Notes under the pieces: model-generated
The model's database searches: none
Told to the model about the DNA's origin: nothing
The model's input: the letters and a program-made list of their open reading frames with translations, nothing else
Program-made: the position numbers and the translations under genes
Origin: Ruminococcus sp. HUN007
GTDB taxonomy: Bacteria; Bacillota; Clostridia; Oscillospirales; Ruminococcaceae
DNA: 64,000 bases
Direction of reading: 5' to 3'
NCBI RefSeq assembly: GCF_000712055.1
Contig: NZ_JOOA01000002.1
Span: 1,488,001-1,552,000, forward strand
Part shown: piece by piece, positions 41,529 to 51,008 of the stretch
Layout of the letters: every line of letters begins with the position of its first letter
Numbering within the stretch: position 1 is the first letter of the stretch

Positions 41529-42494
41529 TTATTCGTCGCTGTCACCGGAAGCAAGACCCGAATAAGACTTTCCGCGGGTAACGCTTGCAAAGACATCTTC
41601 AAGTGAAACAGAGATCTTTCTGATCTCGGCAATGGAGAAGCCTGCTGCTATCATGCCTGAAACAACAGCATTTCTTGTGTCCTCACTTTCGAGTTCGATC
41701 TTGAACTCGCTTAAGTTCTCATCGAGGAAGTTGATCTCCATGATATTCTTTATGCCGCCGATCTCCTTAAGGGCCTTTTCAGCATCGGCACAGGCACCTT
41801 CCACACGAAGCACATAAACGATATCGTCTGAAGATCCCGTAAGGTGTTCCTTGGTGTCTACCGCCTTGATCTGTCCCTTGTCGATGATGACGATACGGTC
41901 ACATACCGCACTTACCTCCTGGAGGATATGTGAGCTGAAAATAATAGTATGATCCTTGCGGAGCATGTTGATAAGATTACGTACCTCCATGGTCTGGTTC
42001 GGGTCAAGACCTACTGTAGGCTCGTCAAGGATGAGTACCTGCGGATCACCGATAAGGGCCTGTGCAAATCCGACACGCTGTCTGTAACCTTTGGAAAGGT
42101 TCTTGATAACACGGTTCTTCATGTCGGTTATCTTGAGTCTGGAAAGCGCCCTTGCCACCTGGTGCTCGCGTTCCGCCTTCGGGACTTCCTTTATTCCGGC
42201 TACAAAACGGAGATACTCGATGACCTTCATGTCAAGATAAAGCGGAGGAAGTTCCGGCAGGTAGCCTATCTTCTTCTTTACCTCCCTCGGGTTGTCCGCC
42301 ATGCTCATGCCGTCAATAAGTATCTCGCCCGAAGTCGGAGGGAGATAGCCGACGATCATGTTCATGGTAGTTGACTTTCCGGCGCCGTTCGGTCCGAGAA
42401 AGCCTAAGATCTCATTTTTGTTGGCCGTAAAGCTTATGCCTTTAACGGCTTCGATCTGACCGTAGTTCTTGGTCAGGTTCTTAATTTCGATCAT
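41529..42494 (-). CDS. ABC transporter ATP-binding protein (GldA-like)
   Basis: A 321-aa protein. Walker A GPNGAGKSTTMN is near residue 37, the signature LSKGYRQRVGFAQAL near 137 and Walker B VLILDEPTVGLDPNQ near 155, followed by the switch His in IIFSSHILQEV. After the ATPase domain, a C-terminal DUF4162-like tail of about 90 residues is present, typical of exporters of the CcmA/NatA/GldA group. It energises the ABC-2 permease downstream. It is the first gene of the operon and is divergent from the GH48 gene. Confidence 0.92.
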   Translation of the reverse strand: MIEIKNLTKNYGQIEAVKGISFTANKNEILGFLGPNGAGKSTTMNMIVGYLPPTSGEILIDGMSMADNPREVKKKIGYLPELPPLYLDMKVIEYLRFVAGIKEVPKAEREHQVARALSRLKITDMKNRVIKNLSKGYRQRVGFAQALIGDPQVLILDEPTVGLDPNQTMEVRNLINMLRKDHTIIFSSHILQEVSAVCDRIVIIDKGQIKAVDTKEHLTGSSDDIVYVLRVEGACADAEKALKEIGGIKNIMEINFLDENLSEFKIELESEDTRNAVVSGMIAAGFSIAEIRKISVSLEDVFASVTRGKSYSGLASGDSDE

Positions 42495-42925
42495 GTTATG
42501 CCATTCACGCCTTTCTGCTTTGTATCAGATAAACTGAAATATTATATAAAAACCATTTGTGTACTGCCGGTGCAACCCGCAGTACGGTTTAATATTATAC
42601 CATATAAATGTGTATAATATGTGTACAAACGGCTTTCCGGCAAGAAAAATTTATGTAAAATCACAGCAAATCGTTGCCGCAGAGATCAGCCGAATATACA
42701 CAGATACAATAAAGACATTCATAAAAACATATAATTTAAATCCAACTATACGCAATGTGCTCTAATACTTGCACTTATTTTGTCACATCACACAAAAGTT
42801 GCTTTTTAAGCTGACTTTTTATATTACAATATTATCCGTTTTATCTAAAATATTTTTTTGAAGTTTGTTTATTTATCGGGGGTTGACAAACAAATATTTG
42901 TGTATTACAATAATTAAAGAGAATT
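42495..42925. other. divergent intergenic region, ABC operon and GH48
   Basis: A 430-bp AT-rich region. It carries several TATAAT-like sites pointing to the ABC operon (about 42540-42605) and the strong GH48 promoter at its right end. No coding potential is seen. Confidence 0.6.
42883..42911 (+). promoter_or_regulatory. GH48 promoter with palindromic spacer
   Basis: TTGACA and TACAAT are separated by 17 bp, about 108 bp upstream of the start codon. The spacer holds a perfect 12-bp palindrome, ACAAATATTTGT (42890-42901), between the two hexamers. A regulator bound there would block RNA polymerase. Confidence 0.8.
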
Positions 42926-43018
42926 ATGATAAATACGTGTAATTATTTACACACGGAATTATCACTATTCTGCACGGTACGCATTATTTTTATAATCCAA
43001 AATTTTGAGAGGAGAATT

Positions 43019-45496
43019 ATGAAAATGGTTCTTAAGAAGACAAAAAAAGCAATCGCTTTCGCGCTTTCTCTTTCAATGCTCGCTGCAGTAGCTTCACCTA
43101 TCACAGCTTCTGCTAAGGTAAACGGAAAAGAAGGCAGAACACTTCCTGAAAAGTTCGGCGACGATACTTACAAGAATATGTTCGACTCACTCTACGATGA
43201 CGTTGTAACAAACGGTACAGCTAACGGCTACCTTTCAAAGGACGGCGTTCCTTACCACGCAGTTGAAACAGTAATCGTTGAAGCTCCTGACTACGGTCAC
43301 GAAACAACTTCAGAAGCTATGTCATACCTCGTATGGATCGCTGCAATGAAGGATAACCTTTCAGGCAAGTCCGGCGAACTCGCTAAGGCATGGAAGACAA
43401 TGGAGGTTATGATCCCTTCAGAGCAGACCGGCTTTATGAAGAAGACAGAACCTTCTGCTACATATTCAGACGAATGGGAACTTCCTGAAAAGTATCCTAC
43501 AGACATGATGTCAGGAAACACAGGTCTTAACCCTATCCACAAGAACTTCTGCTCAGCATACGGTTCAGACAATGGTCTTTACCTCCTCCACTGGCTCGCA
43601 GACGTTGATGACTGGTACGGATTCGGCGGCAGCAGCGGCAAGTTCACTTTCATCAACACATTCCAGCGTGGTGAACAGGAATCATGCTTCGAAACAATCC
43701 CGCAGGGCTGTATCGAAGAACTCAAGTACGGTATGGAAGGCAGAGGTATCAAGGGTGCTTTCACAACTGAAGACAAGGTTGCTGAACAGTACGCTTACAC
43801 AAACGCTCCTGACGCCGAAGAACGTGCTATCCAGGGCGTTTACTGGGCAAACAGATGGGGCGTTGGTGACGCTTCAGTTGAAAAGCTCGCTGGTAAGATG
43901 ACAGACGAACTCCGTAACGACATGTTCGACAAGTACTACAAGAAGATCGGTGAAACAACAACAAAGAGCGATTCTTCAGCTGGTTACGAAGGTGCTCACT
44001 ACCTCATGTCATGGTATACATCATGGGGCGGCGCTCTCGACGGTGCATGGACATGGCAGATCGGATGCTCACACTGCCACCAGTTCTACCAGAACGCTCT
44101 CATGGCTTACGCTGCAAACGATACAAAGCACAGCTGCATCAGCTCTAACATGAAGGCTGAAGGCGCTGCTAAGGACTGGAAGGAATCACTCGAAAGACAG
44201 CTCGAATTCTATGAATGGCTCCAGACTCCAGAGGGTCCTTTCGCAGGTGGTGCTACAAACAGCTGGAAGGGAAGATATGAAAAGTATCCTTCAGGCATCG
44301 CTACATTCTACGGAATGGCTTACGTTGCTCACCCTGTATACGCTGACCCGGGTTCAAACGGCTGGATCGGTAACCAGGTATGGTCAACACAGCGTATCGC
44401 TGAACTCTACTATGCTGCCAAGGAAGACGGCAACACAGAGATCGCTAACAGAGCTAAGGCAATGCTCGACCTCTGGGTTAAGTGGTTCACAGACAACGTT
44501 AAGTGGAACAAGGCTGACGAAGACGGCACTCAGGTACCATTCCAGATGCCATCAGTTCTCAAGTGGGGCGACAACGCACAGCCTGATACATACACACCAG
44601 GCAAGAAGCCTGCTAACTCAAACCTCACATTCACAATCGACGGCTACGGCTACTCAGACGTTGGATGCTTAAGCTCACTTTCAAACACAATGCTCTGGTA
44701 TGCAGCTGCTGAAGGCGTTAAGCCAGGCACAAGCGACGGTTCTGAACTCGGTATCAAGGCTTACAACCAGGCTAAGGCTCTCATCGATGCTATGTGGGTA
44801 ATGTACCGTGACGATATCGGTGTATCACACTCTGAAACAAACGGAAGCCTTTCAAGAATCTTCGAACAGGATGTATGGGTTCCTGAAACATACAACGGCA
44901 AGATGCCTAACGGCGACGCTATCAAGAACGGTATCAAGTTCATCGACATCAGAACAATGTACAGAGATGACGCTGAATTCAAGAAGCTCGAAGATTACTA
45001 CAACGAGCACAAGGATACTAAGAAGTTCGAACTCAACTACCACAGATTCTGGCACATCGGTGACTACCTCATGGCAGTTGGTACAATGGCAACTCTCTTC
45101 CCTGATGCAGTTCCTGACAAGGACTACGCAATGGACAAGGAAGTTCCTGAAGATCGTTACAACAACACTAAGGAAGCTAGAAAGGGTCCAGATCCTAATC
45201 CTACAACAGCTCCTACTGAAACAGCTTCACCATCACCAGAGCCAACAGAAACAACTTCACCATCACCAGAACCAACAGAAACAACAACTCCAGATACTGG
45301 ACTTCTCGGTGACGTTGACCTCAGCGGTACTATCGACGTAACTGACCTTTCAACACTTTCACTCAGCCTTGTTGACAAGAAGGAACTCACAGGTCAGTCA
45401 TTCAAGAACGCTGATGTTACAAAGGACGGTAAGGTAGACCTTACAGACCTTGCAACACTCAGACAGTACCTCTCAAAGAAGATCACAAAGTTCTGA
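43019..45496 (+). CDS. GH48 cellulase with dockerin
   Basis: An 825-aa secreted enzyme. The frame opens further upstream at 42926, but the ATG at 43019 follows AGAGGAG and begins a clear signal peptide (KKTKKAIAFALSLSMLAAVASP). The GH48 domain (about 35-690) shows IVEAPDYGHETTSEAMSY (catalytic acid Glu near residue 93), NPIHKNFCSAYGSDNGLYLLH-type substrate tunnel residues and YHRFWHIGDYLMAVG. GH48 enzymes are processive reducing-end cellobiohydrolases and usually the most abundant cellulosome enzyme. A Thr/Pro/Glu linker leads to a dockerin (DVDLSGTIDVTDLSTLSLSL; DVTKDGKVDLTDLATLRQYL) almost the same as those of the GH9 enzymes. Confidence 0.97.
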   Translation: MKMVLKKTKKAIAFALSLSMLAAVASPITASAKVNGKEGRTLPEKFGDDTYKNMFDSLYDDVVTNGTANGYLSKDGVPYHAVETVIVEAPDYGHETTSEAMSYLVWIAAMKDNLSGKSGELAKAWKTMEVMIPSEQTGFMKKTEPSATYSDEWELPEKYPTDMMSGNTGLNPIHKNFCSAYGSDNGLYLLHWLADVDDWYGFGGSSGKFTFINTFQRGEQESCFETIPQGCIEELKYGMEGRGIKGAFTTEDKVAEQYAYTNAPDAEERAIQGVYWANRWGVGDASVEKLAGKMTDELRNDMFDKYYKKIGETTTKSDSSAGYEGAHYLMSWYTSWGGALDGAWTWQIGCSHCHQFYQNALMAYAANDTKHSCISSNMKAEGAAKDWKESLERQLEFYEWLQTPEGPFAGGATNSWKGRYEKYPSGIATFYGMAYVAHPVYADPGSNGWIGNQVWSTQRIAELYYAAKEDGNTEIANRAKAMLDLWVKWFTDNVKWNKADEDGTQVPFQMPSVLKWGDNAQPDTYTPGKKPANSNLTFTIDGYGYSDVGCLSSLSNTMLWYAAAEGVKPGTSDGSELGIKAYNQAKALIDAMWVMYRDDIGVSHSETNGSLSRIFEQDVWVPETYNGKMPNGDAIKNGIKFIDIRTMYRDDAEFKKLEDYYNEHKDTKKFELNYHRFWHIGDYLMAVGTMATLFPDAVPDKDYAMDKEVPEDRYNNTKEARKGPDPNPTTAPTETASPSPEPTETTSPSPEPTETTTPDTGLLGDVDLSGTIDVTDLSTLSLSLVDKKELTGQSFKNADVTKDGKVDLTDLATLRQYLSKKITKF

Positions 45497-45533
45497 TTTT
45501 CTAATCAATAAAAAACTTATAATTTAGTGTTTT

Positions 45534-45569
45534 ACGCTGTATCTGACTCGTTCAGATACAGCGTTTTTT
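45534..45569 (+). terminator. intrinsic terminator of the GH48 gene
   Basis: ACGCTGTATCTGA and TCAGATACAGCGTTTTTT form a perfect 13-bp stem with a T tract, 40 bp after the stop codon. Confidence 0.92.
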
Positions 45570-45645
45570 ATTGTCATCTTTCCGAATGTACAAATCGGCT
45601 AATAGTAACCGATAAAATTTCTATATCGTTTAATATATCTGTATA

Positions 45646-45674
45646 GTGACTTTTAGGCGGGACTGTGATATAAT
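45646..45674 (+). promoter_or_regulatory. probable promoter of the amidase-kinase operon
   Basis: GTGACT and TATAAT are separated by 17 bp, about 80 bp before the amidase ATG. Confidence 0.5.
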
Positions 45675-45756
45675 ATAATAGCGTAGGCAAACAACATGGT
45701 TTGCACAGTAAAGAGACTGTAAATATTATTTATTATACTTATCGCGGAGGTTTAAG

Positions 45757-46575
45757 ATGGCGGGCAGCAGTTCGGGAAAAAAGCGTGTGGTACGAAGAAT
45801 CCACAAAGGCAGAGTCTGCGGATGTTTAACAGTATTTGTTTTAATTTTTATTCTTATAAGCACACTTATAAACGGATGTACCAAAAAGCATAATCTTCAG
45901 AAACAGAAAAAAGGAAGCGAAACAAGTATATCAAGCACAGTTTCTGACACCGGTTCCTCTTCACAGAATGAACAAGTGCACAAGGATGAATACATCATTT
46001 GTGTCGATCCCGGACACGGCGGTGATGATATAGGAAGCTCAAACGGCGACCGTCTTGAAAAAGTCGACAATCTCAGATATGCTACTGTCGTTTATGAGGA
46101 ACTCATGAACCGCGAAGGATTAAAGCCGATAATAACAAGACAGTCAAATGACACATTCATGTCCAACCGTGAGCGAGCTGATTTCGCCAACGAAGCCAAA
46201 GCAGACCTTTATATTGCACTGCACCGCAACATGAGCGAGGATCACACTGCCAACGGGCTGGAGATCTGGGTACAGCAGCAGGCTACTGTAGTTGACGATG
46301 TTCTCGGCTTCAAGCTTAAACAGGAGCTCACCAAAGTCGGAATCCAGTATGACCGCGGCGTTCAGCACGGTTATACCAATGACAAGCAGAACAACTTCCA
46401 GATAATCGAGTGGACTGATATGCCTGCCTGCATCATAGAACTGGGATTCATTTCAAATGACGAAGACAACAGACTGTTTGACGCACACTACAAGGATTAC
46501 GCAAAAGCCATAGCCGATGCAGTGGAATCACTGTGCAGGGAAGGCTATCTTGATAAAGTCAAACAGCCGCAGTAA
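45757..46575 (+). CDS. N-acetylmuramoyl-L-alanine amidase (Amidase_3), membrane-anchored
   Basis: A 272-aa protein with an N-terminal basic stretch and membrane helix (LTVFVLIFILISTLING), a Ser/Thr-rich linker, then an Amidase_3 domain. The zinc ligands and catalytic residues are visible: His in VDPGHGG (about 87), Glu in RLEKVDN (about 103), His in ALHRN (about 155) and Glu in CIIELGFISN (about 227). It cuts the amide bond between MurNAc and L-Ala. The ribosome site CGGAGG precedes the ATG. The BY-kinase-like gene begins 15 bp later, so the two form an operon. Confidence 0.92.
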   Translation: MAGSSSGKKRVVRRIHKGRVCGCLTVFVLIFILISTLINGCTKKHNLQKQKKGSETSISSTVSDTGSSSQNEQVHKDEYIICVDPGHGGDDIGSSNGDRLEKVDNLRYATVVYEELMNREGLKPIITRQSNDTFMSNRERADFANEAKADLYIALHRNMSEDHTANGLEIWVQQQATVVDDVLGFKLKQELTKVGIQYDRGVQHGYTNDKQNNFQIIEWTDMPACIIELGFISNDEDNRLFDAHYKDYAKAIADAVESLCREGYLDKVKQPQ

Positions 46576-46590
46576 TACACGGGAGGCATC

Positions 46591-48033
46591 GTGGAAAAAT
46601 ATTTAAAGAAATACCGGCGTATAATATTTCTGCTGATATTCACCATTGCTTCTATGATAATCGGTGTGATCGCCGGGCTGATATTTATAAAACCTGTATT
46701 CAGCTCAACAGCTGCATTTCTTGTAACGGACACATCAGGACTGCACAACGAAATAGTCCATCCTGATGAAATACGATCATTCTTTAAGCATGATCACTTT
46801 TTGAATCATCTTTCGGAAAATGAAAAGGTAAAGGAAAAATTCACTCTCCGCGAGCTGAAGCAGATGGTAAAAGTCACTGCCAGCAGGACATCCCCGACTT
46901 TCAAGGTGAAAGTTACATGCAAAAACTCCACGGACGTTTATTTCATACACAAAATCATTGAACTTGCTCCGCGGAAACTCACTGCAGAAATGTCCGACAA
47001 AACTTTTCTTGTAATAAACATAGAAAGCGCTTGTTTTCCTGAAAGCCCGAAAAGGCCGGGATTTATATCGCTGATCATTCTGTTCGCGGCAGCAGGAGCC
47101 GCAGGAGCGGTCTGGTTCATACACACCCACGAATCAATGTTCAGGCAGAATACAGCCGTGGAGTCCGTTCAGCGTTTCAAGATTCCTGTCATCGCCAGAA
47201 TACCTACTCACGAAGGATACGGTTTCAGAGCTGAAACAAGTGAATTCACAAAAAACTTTCTGAAAAAGCAGACCATCGTTCCGGAATCAGCAAGAAAAAC
47301 CGATACCTCGGCATATAATCCTGATCACAACACCATAATGATCAACTCTAAAACAAGTGTGGAATTCTTCGATGCTTTCAGAGATTTCTACACATCCTTA
47401 AACGAGATAAACGAACCGCAGAGCGGTATGATCATTTTCACAAGTCCGGAAATCGGCGACGGAAAAACTACAGCCGCAATAAACCTCGGCATTACAGCTG
47501 CGGCACAGGGAAAATCAGTACTGCTGATCGACTGTAACATGAGAAACCGCAGACTCACACGTGCATTCAACATGGACAGAGATACACCGGGACTCTATGA
47601 CATGGTGTTTGAACATATTCCGGTCAAGGACGCGATCCTTTTCACTGAATATCATTCGCTGTTCGTACTCCCTCAGGGTAACTCGAGGAACATAAATCCC
47701 CTCACCCTTCTCACACGCCCTGAAACGCTCAGTCATCTGCGTAATATAAAGAACATGTTTGATTACGTCATAGTCGATACACCGCCTGTAAACGCCTATT
47801 CAGACGCACTGGCGCTCACTGAAGCAGCTGACCTTGTCTTCATGGTAATAAGAAGCGGCGTGACACACGATGCCGAAACTGAAAGAGCACTTAAAAGTCT
47901 CGAACTTTCAGAAGTAAAAGTAAACGGAATAGTCCTCAACGACATCCCGCTTTTCCGCGAAACCCACTCCCCGCTCCATCCGGACTTAAAAAACATAAGC
48001 AAAAACAAATTCATTTCCGGTTTCGGAATATAA
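46591..48033 (+). CDS. BY-kinase-like protein with Wzz region (CpsD/CapB type)
   Basis: A 480-aa protein starting at a GTG after GGGAGG. Residues 10-195 are a Wzz-type unit with two membrane helices (IIFLLIFTIASMIIGVIAGL; FISLIILFAAAGAAGAVWF) around an extracellular domain. Residues 250-470 are the bacterial tyrosine kinase fold, with Walker A SPEIGDGKTTAAINLG (about 285), Walker A' VLLIDCNM (about 310) and Walker B YVIVDTPPV (about 392). The usual C-terminal tyrosine cluster is missing: the tail ends KNKFISGFGI. Such proteins normally control chain length in polysaccharide export, but no capsule genes are nearby. It may act as a regulator with the amidase. Confidence 0.85.
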   Translation: MEKYLKKYRRIIFLLIFTIASMIIGVIAGLIFIKPVFSSTAAFLVTDTSGLHNEIVHPDEIRSFFKHDHFLNHLSENEKVKEKFTLRELKQMVKVTASRTSPTFKVKVTCKNSTDVYFIHKIIELAPRKLTAEMSDKTFLVINIESACFPESPKRPGFISLIILFAAAGAAGAVWFIHTHESMFRQNTAVESVQRFKIPVIARIPTHEGYGFRAETSEFTKNFLKKQTIVPESARKTDTSAYNPDHNTIMINSKTSVEFFDAFRDFYTSLNEINEPQSGMIIFTSPEIGDGKTTAAINLGITAAAQGKSVLLIDCNMRNRRLTRAFNMDRDTPGLYDMVFEHIPVKDAILFTEYHSLFVLPQGNSRNINPLTLLTRPETLSHLRNIKNMFDYVIVDTPPVNAYSDALALTEAADLVFMVIRSGVTHDAETERALKSLELSEVKVNGIVLNDIPLFRETHSPLHPDLKNISKNKFISGFGI

Positions 48034-48068
48034 AAAATCCGTCTTTCATTAGAAAGGCGGATTTTTTG
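48032..48068 (+). terminator. intrinsic terminator of the amidase-kinase operon
   Basis: AAAAAATCCGTCTTTC and GAAAGGCGGATTTTTT form a stem that begins in the stop codon of the kinase gene. Confidence 0.85.
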
Positions 48069-48083
48069 TTAGCCCCCTCCCGT

Positions 48084-48123
48084 GGGGAGGGGGTTGGGGG
48101 TGGGGAGGGGGTTGGGGGTGGGG
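48084..48123 (+). repeat. G-rich tandem repeat, possible G-quadruplex
   Basis: The unit GGGGAGGGGGTTGGGGGT occurs twice in tandem, then GGGG. CCCCCTCCC just upstream and AACCCC just downstream could pair with it. It lies between the converging kinase and htpG genes. Confidence 0.85.
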
Positions 48124-48134
48124 ATAATAACCCC

Positions 48135-50021
48135 TTATTTTCCTGTCATAAGATCACAGATCATATTTGAGAATCCAACCGGATCATCAATTGACATGCC
48201 TTCGATAAGAAGTGACTGTGTATAAAGAAGCTCTGTATACTTCTTAAGCTTTTCCTTGTCATCATTATAAAGCTCCTTGAGCTTGCCGAAGATAGCGTGA
48301 TCAGGATTGATCTCGAGGACCTTTTCTGCCTTTACCTTGTTGTCTGTAGGCATAGCATTGAGCACCTTTTCCATTTCAAGTGAAAGATCACCGTCGCTTG
48401 TAAGGCAGCAAGGATGTGACTTAAGTCTCTGTGAAAGTCTTACTTCCTTGATCTTGTCGCCGAGAGTTTCCTTCATGAAAGCAAACATTTCCTTGCTCTC
48501 TTCAGCCTTGGCCTTGATCTCTTCCTTTTCCTCAGGAGTTTCGATGTCGAGGTCACCTGCTGAAATTGACTTGAACTGCTTTTCCTTGTATGTGTTAAGC
48601 ATCTTGATGGCAAATTCATCAACACCCTCTGTGAGGTAAAGGATCTCGTAGCCCTTGTCAAGAACCATTTCTGTCTGCGGGAGACTCTTTATTCTCTGGA
48701 TGCTCTCGCCTGTTGCGTAGTAGATGAACTTCTGGTCTTCTCTCATTCTTGAAACGTATTCTTCAAGTGTTGTGAGTTTTTCCTCGTTTGATGAGTAGAA
48801 CATGAGGAGATCACAGAGAGTATCCTTGTTCATGCCGTATGATGAGTAAACGCCTGCCTTGAGCTGGAGGCCGAATGCCTTGTAGAATTCCTCGTACTTT
48901 TCACGTTCATTCTTGAGCATCTTTGAAAGCTCGTTCTTGATAGTCTTTTCAATGCTCTTTGCTATGAGCTTGAGCTGTCTGTCGTGCTGGAGCATTTCTC
49001 TTGAAATGTTGAGTGAAAGATCTTCCGAATCAACAAGACCCTTGACGAAGCTGAAGTGGTCAGGGAGAAGATCAGCACACTTGTCCATGATAAGAACGCC
49101 GTTTGCATAAAGCTGAAGTCCCTTTTCAAACTCTCTTGTGTAGTAGTCATAAGGAGCCTTTGCCGGGATGTAGAGAAGTGCGTTGTATGTTGCAGTACCT
49201 TCTGTCTTTACGTGTACGTGCTTTATAGGATCGGTGTAGTCAAAGAACTTTTCCTTGTAGAAGCTGTTGTAGTCTTCATCCTTGAGTTCGTTCTTGTTCT
49301 TCTTCCAGATAGGAACCATGCTGTTGATGGTCTCACGCTCGATGAATGTTTCGTACTCGTCCTCAGTACCTTCCTTCTTGCGTGAATGTTCAACATCCAT
49401 CTTTACAGGGAAACGGATGTAGTCGGAGTACTTCTTGATGATAGACTGGAGTCTGTACTGTTCGAGATATTCGCTGTACTTTTCCTCTTCAGTGTCATCC
49501 TTTACGCTGAGGATGATCTCAGTACCGACCTTGTCACGGTCGCATTCGTCGATAGTGTAGCCTTCAACGCCTTCGGACTTCCATTCGTAAGCCTTGTCAG
49601 CGCCGTATGCCTTTGAACGTACTGTTACTTCCTTGGCTACCATGAAAGCTGAGTAGAAGCCGACACCGAACTGACCGATAATGTCAACGTCCTCGCCGAG
49701 CTCATTGTTTGACTTAAAGTCGAGTGAGCCGCTCTTGGCGATAGTACCGAGGTTGTTTTCAAGGTCGTCGCGTGTCATACCGATACCGTTATCGGTAATT
49801 GTGATCTTTCTGTTTTCCTTGTCCACGTTTACAAGGATCTCGAAATCGTCTTTATTCAGGCCTACTGCATCGTCTGTAAGTGACTTGAAGTAGAGCTTAT
49901 CAATAGCATCGCTTGCGTTGGAGATGAGTTCTCTTAAAAATATCTCTTTATGAGTGTATATAGAGTTGATCATCATCTCAAGAAGTTTTTTGGATTCTGC
50001 TTTGAACTGTTTTGTTTCCAT
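48135..50021 (-). CDS. htpG: Hsp90 chaperone HtpG
   Basis: A 628-aa protein of normal bacterial Hsp90 length. The N-terminal ATP-binding domain shows [28 protein letters not shown] and [14 protein letters not shown]. The middle domain shows [14 protein letters not shown] sequence, and the C-terminal dimerisation domain ends [14 protein letters not shown]. It assists folding of client proteins under stress. A CIRCE operator and a promoter lie just upstream, so HrcA control is expected. It converges with the amidase-kinase operon. Confidence 0.97.
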   Translation of the reverse strand: METKQFKAESKKLLEMMINSIYTHKEIFLRELISNASDAIDKLYFKSLTDDAVGLNKDDFEILVNVDKENRKITITDNGIGMTRDDLENNLGTIAKSGSLDFKSNNELGEDVDIIGQFGVGFYSAFMVAKEVTVRSKAYGADKAYEWKSEGVEGYTIDECDRDKVGTEIILSVKDDTEEEKYSEYLEQYRLQSIIKKYSDYIRFPVKMDVEHSRKKEGTEDEYETFIERETINSMVPIWKKNKNELKDEDYNSFYKEKFFDYTDPIKHVHVKTEGTATYNALLYIPAKAPYDYYTREFEKGLQLYANGVLIMDKCADLLPDHFSFVKGLVDSEDLSLNISREMLQHDRQLKLIAKSIEKTIKNELSKMLKNEREKYEEFYKAFGLQLKAGVYSSYGMNKDTLCDLLMFYSSNEEKLTTLEEYVSRMREDQKFIYYATGESIQRIKSLPQTEMVLDKGYEILYLTEGVDEFAIKMLNTYKEKQFKSISAGDLDIETPEEKEEIKAKAEESKEMFAFMKETLGDKIKEVRLSQRLKSHPCCLTSDGDLSLEMEKVLNAMPTDNKVKAEKVLEINPDHAIFGKLKELYNDDKEKLKKYTELLYTQSLLIEGMSIDDPVGFSNMICDLMTGK

Positions 50022-50048
50022 TATTAATTCACTCCATATAAAATCAAA

Positions 50049-50075
50049 TTAGCACTCGAACACTCCGAGTGCTAA
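50049..50075. promoter_or_regulatory. CIRCE element (HrcA operator) of htpG
   Basis: TTAGCACTC, 9 nt, GAGTGCTAA: a perfect match to the CIRCE consensus. It lies 28 bp before the htpG start and just downstream of its promoter. Confidence 0.95.
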
Positions 50076-50080
50076 TTATT

Positions 50081-50109
50081 AGTATAGTACATTTTTCTGA
50101 AAAAATCAA
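50081..50109 (-). promoter_or_regulatory. htpG promoter
   Basis: On the minus strand TTGATT and TATACT are separated by 17 bp, with the CIRCE element immediately downstream. Confidence 0.7.
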
Positions 50110-50124
50110 GTGCCTTTACAAAAA

Positions 50125-50991
50125 TTATTCTTCAAGGGCTTTGAGCGCCTTGATTTCGTCTTTGTTGACCTTGATCACTGAGTCCTTGATAATGGTAACT
50201 TCACTTCTGTCGATGATAACAGGTACTGCGCTGTCGTTTTCCGGACGAACCTTAAGTTTTCCTGTAATGATGTTAGCCTCCTCAACGTATCCCTTGACTT
50301 CATTCGGCATACGGACATAGGCACCGGTCTTAGGTGTGATCTTAAGAAGCTCCTCATATGTGTTCTGCTCGTACTTGAGGCAGCACATAAGTCTTCCGCA
50401 GGTACCGGATATCTTTGTCGGGTTGAGTGAAAGACCCTGTTCCTTAGCCATCTTGATGGAAACAGGCTGGAACTCACCTATGCAGCCCTTGCAGCAGAAT
50501 TCACGTCCGCATATACCGAGTCCGCCGAGTATCTTGGCTTCATCGCGGACACCGATCTGCCTGAGTTCTATTCTTGTTCTGAACACGGCAGCCAGATCCT
50601 TTACAAGTTCACGGAAGTCAACACGTGTTTCGGCTGTGAAGTAGAACAGGATCTTGTTGTTGTCAAACGTGTACTCAACATCGATCAGATTCATGTCGAG
50701 ACCGCGCTTCTTTATTTTCTGCTGGCAGATGGCAAATGCATCTTTCTCTTTCTGTTTGTTTTTCTTTACCACTTCAAGATCCTCCGGAGTGGCAATTCTG
50801 ATAACTTCCTTGAGTTCGGAAGTAACAGCACTGTCTTCGAGCATCCGGTTCGGGATTACGACCTCACCGCATTCAACACCGCGGACTGTTTCGACAATGG
50901 CTTTCTGGCCGGCCTCGGCCTTTATCTTTCCCGGAGCGAAGTAATAGATCTTTCCGTTTTTCTTGAATCTTATTCCGACTATTTCTACCAT
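50125..50991 (-). CDS. ricT: PSP1-domain protein RicT (YaaT)
   Basis: A 288-aa protein. The N-terminal part (VGIRFKKNGKIYYFAPG) is followed by the PSP1 C-terminal domain with the conserved cysteine set GICGREFCCKGCIGEF and GRLMCCLKYEQ, which in Bacillus bind iron-sulfur clusters with RicA and RicF. That complex influences RNase Y processing, sporulation and competence. It starts 17 bp after the holB stop, the standard Firmicutes order (tmk-holB-yaaT). Confidence 0.92.
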   Translation of the reverse strand: MVEIVGIRFKKNGKIYYFAPGKIKAEAGQKAIVETVRGVECGEVVIPNRMLEDSAVTSELKEVIRIATPEDLEVVKKNKQKEKDAFAICQQKIKKRGLDMNLIDVEYTFDNNKILFYFTAETRVDFRELVKDLAAVFRTRIELRQIGVRDEAKILGGLGICGREFCCKGCIGEFQPVSIKMAKEQGLSLNPTKISGTCGRLMCCLKYEQNTYEELLKITPKTGAYVRMPNEVKGYVEEANIITGKLKVRPENDSAVPVIIDRSEVTIIKDSVIKVNKDEIKALKALEE

Positions 50992-51008
50992 GTTATTATT
51001 CCTTTACA

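Noticed and set aside
42926..43018. 31-residue N-terminal extension of the GH48 protein
   Set aside because: It overlaps the promoter region, has no ribosome site, and would place extra residues before a clear signal peptide that has its own AGAGGAG.
44211..44672. Shifted frame inside the GH48 gene
   Set aside because: It is a Thr/Ser/Leu-rich shadow of the highly biased GH48 codons.
45180..45300. Short tandem repeats in the GH48 linker as CRISPR or mobile repeat
   Set aside because: They encode the Thr/Pro/Ser/Glu linker in frame and have no spacer structure.
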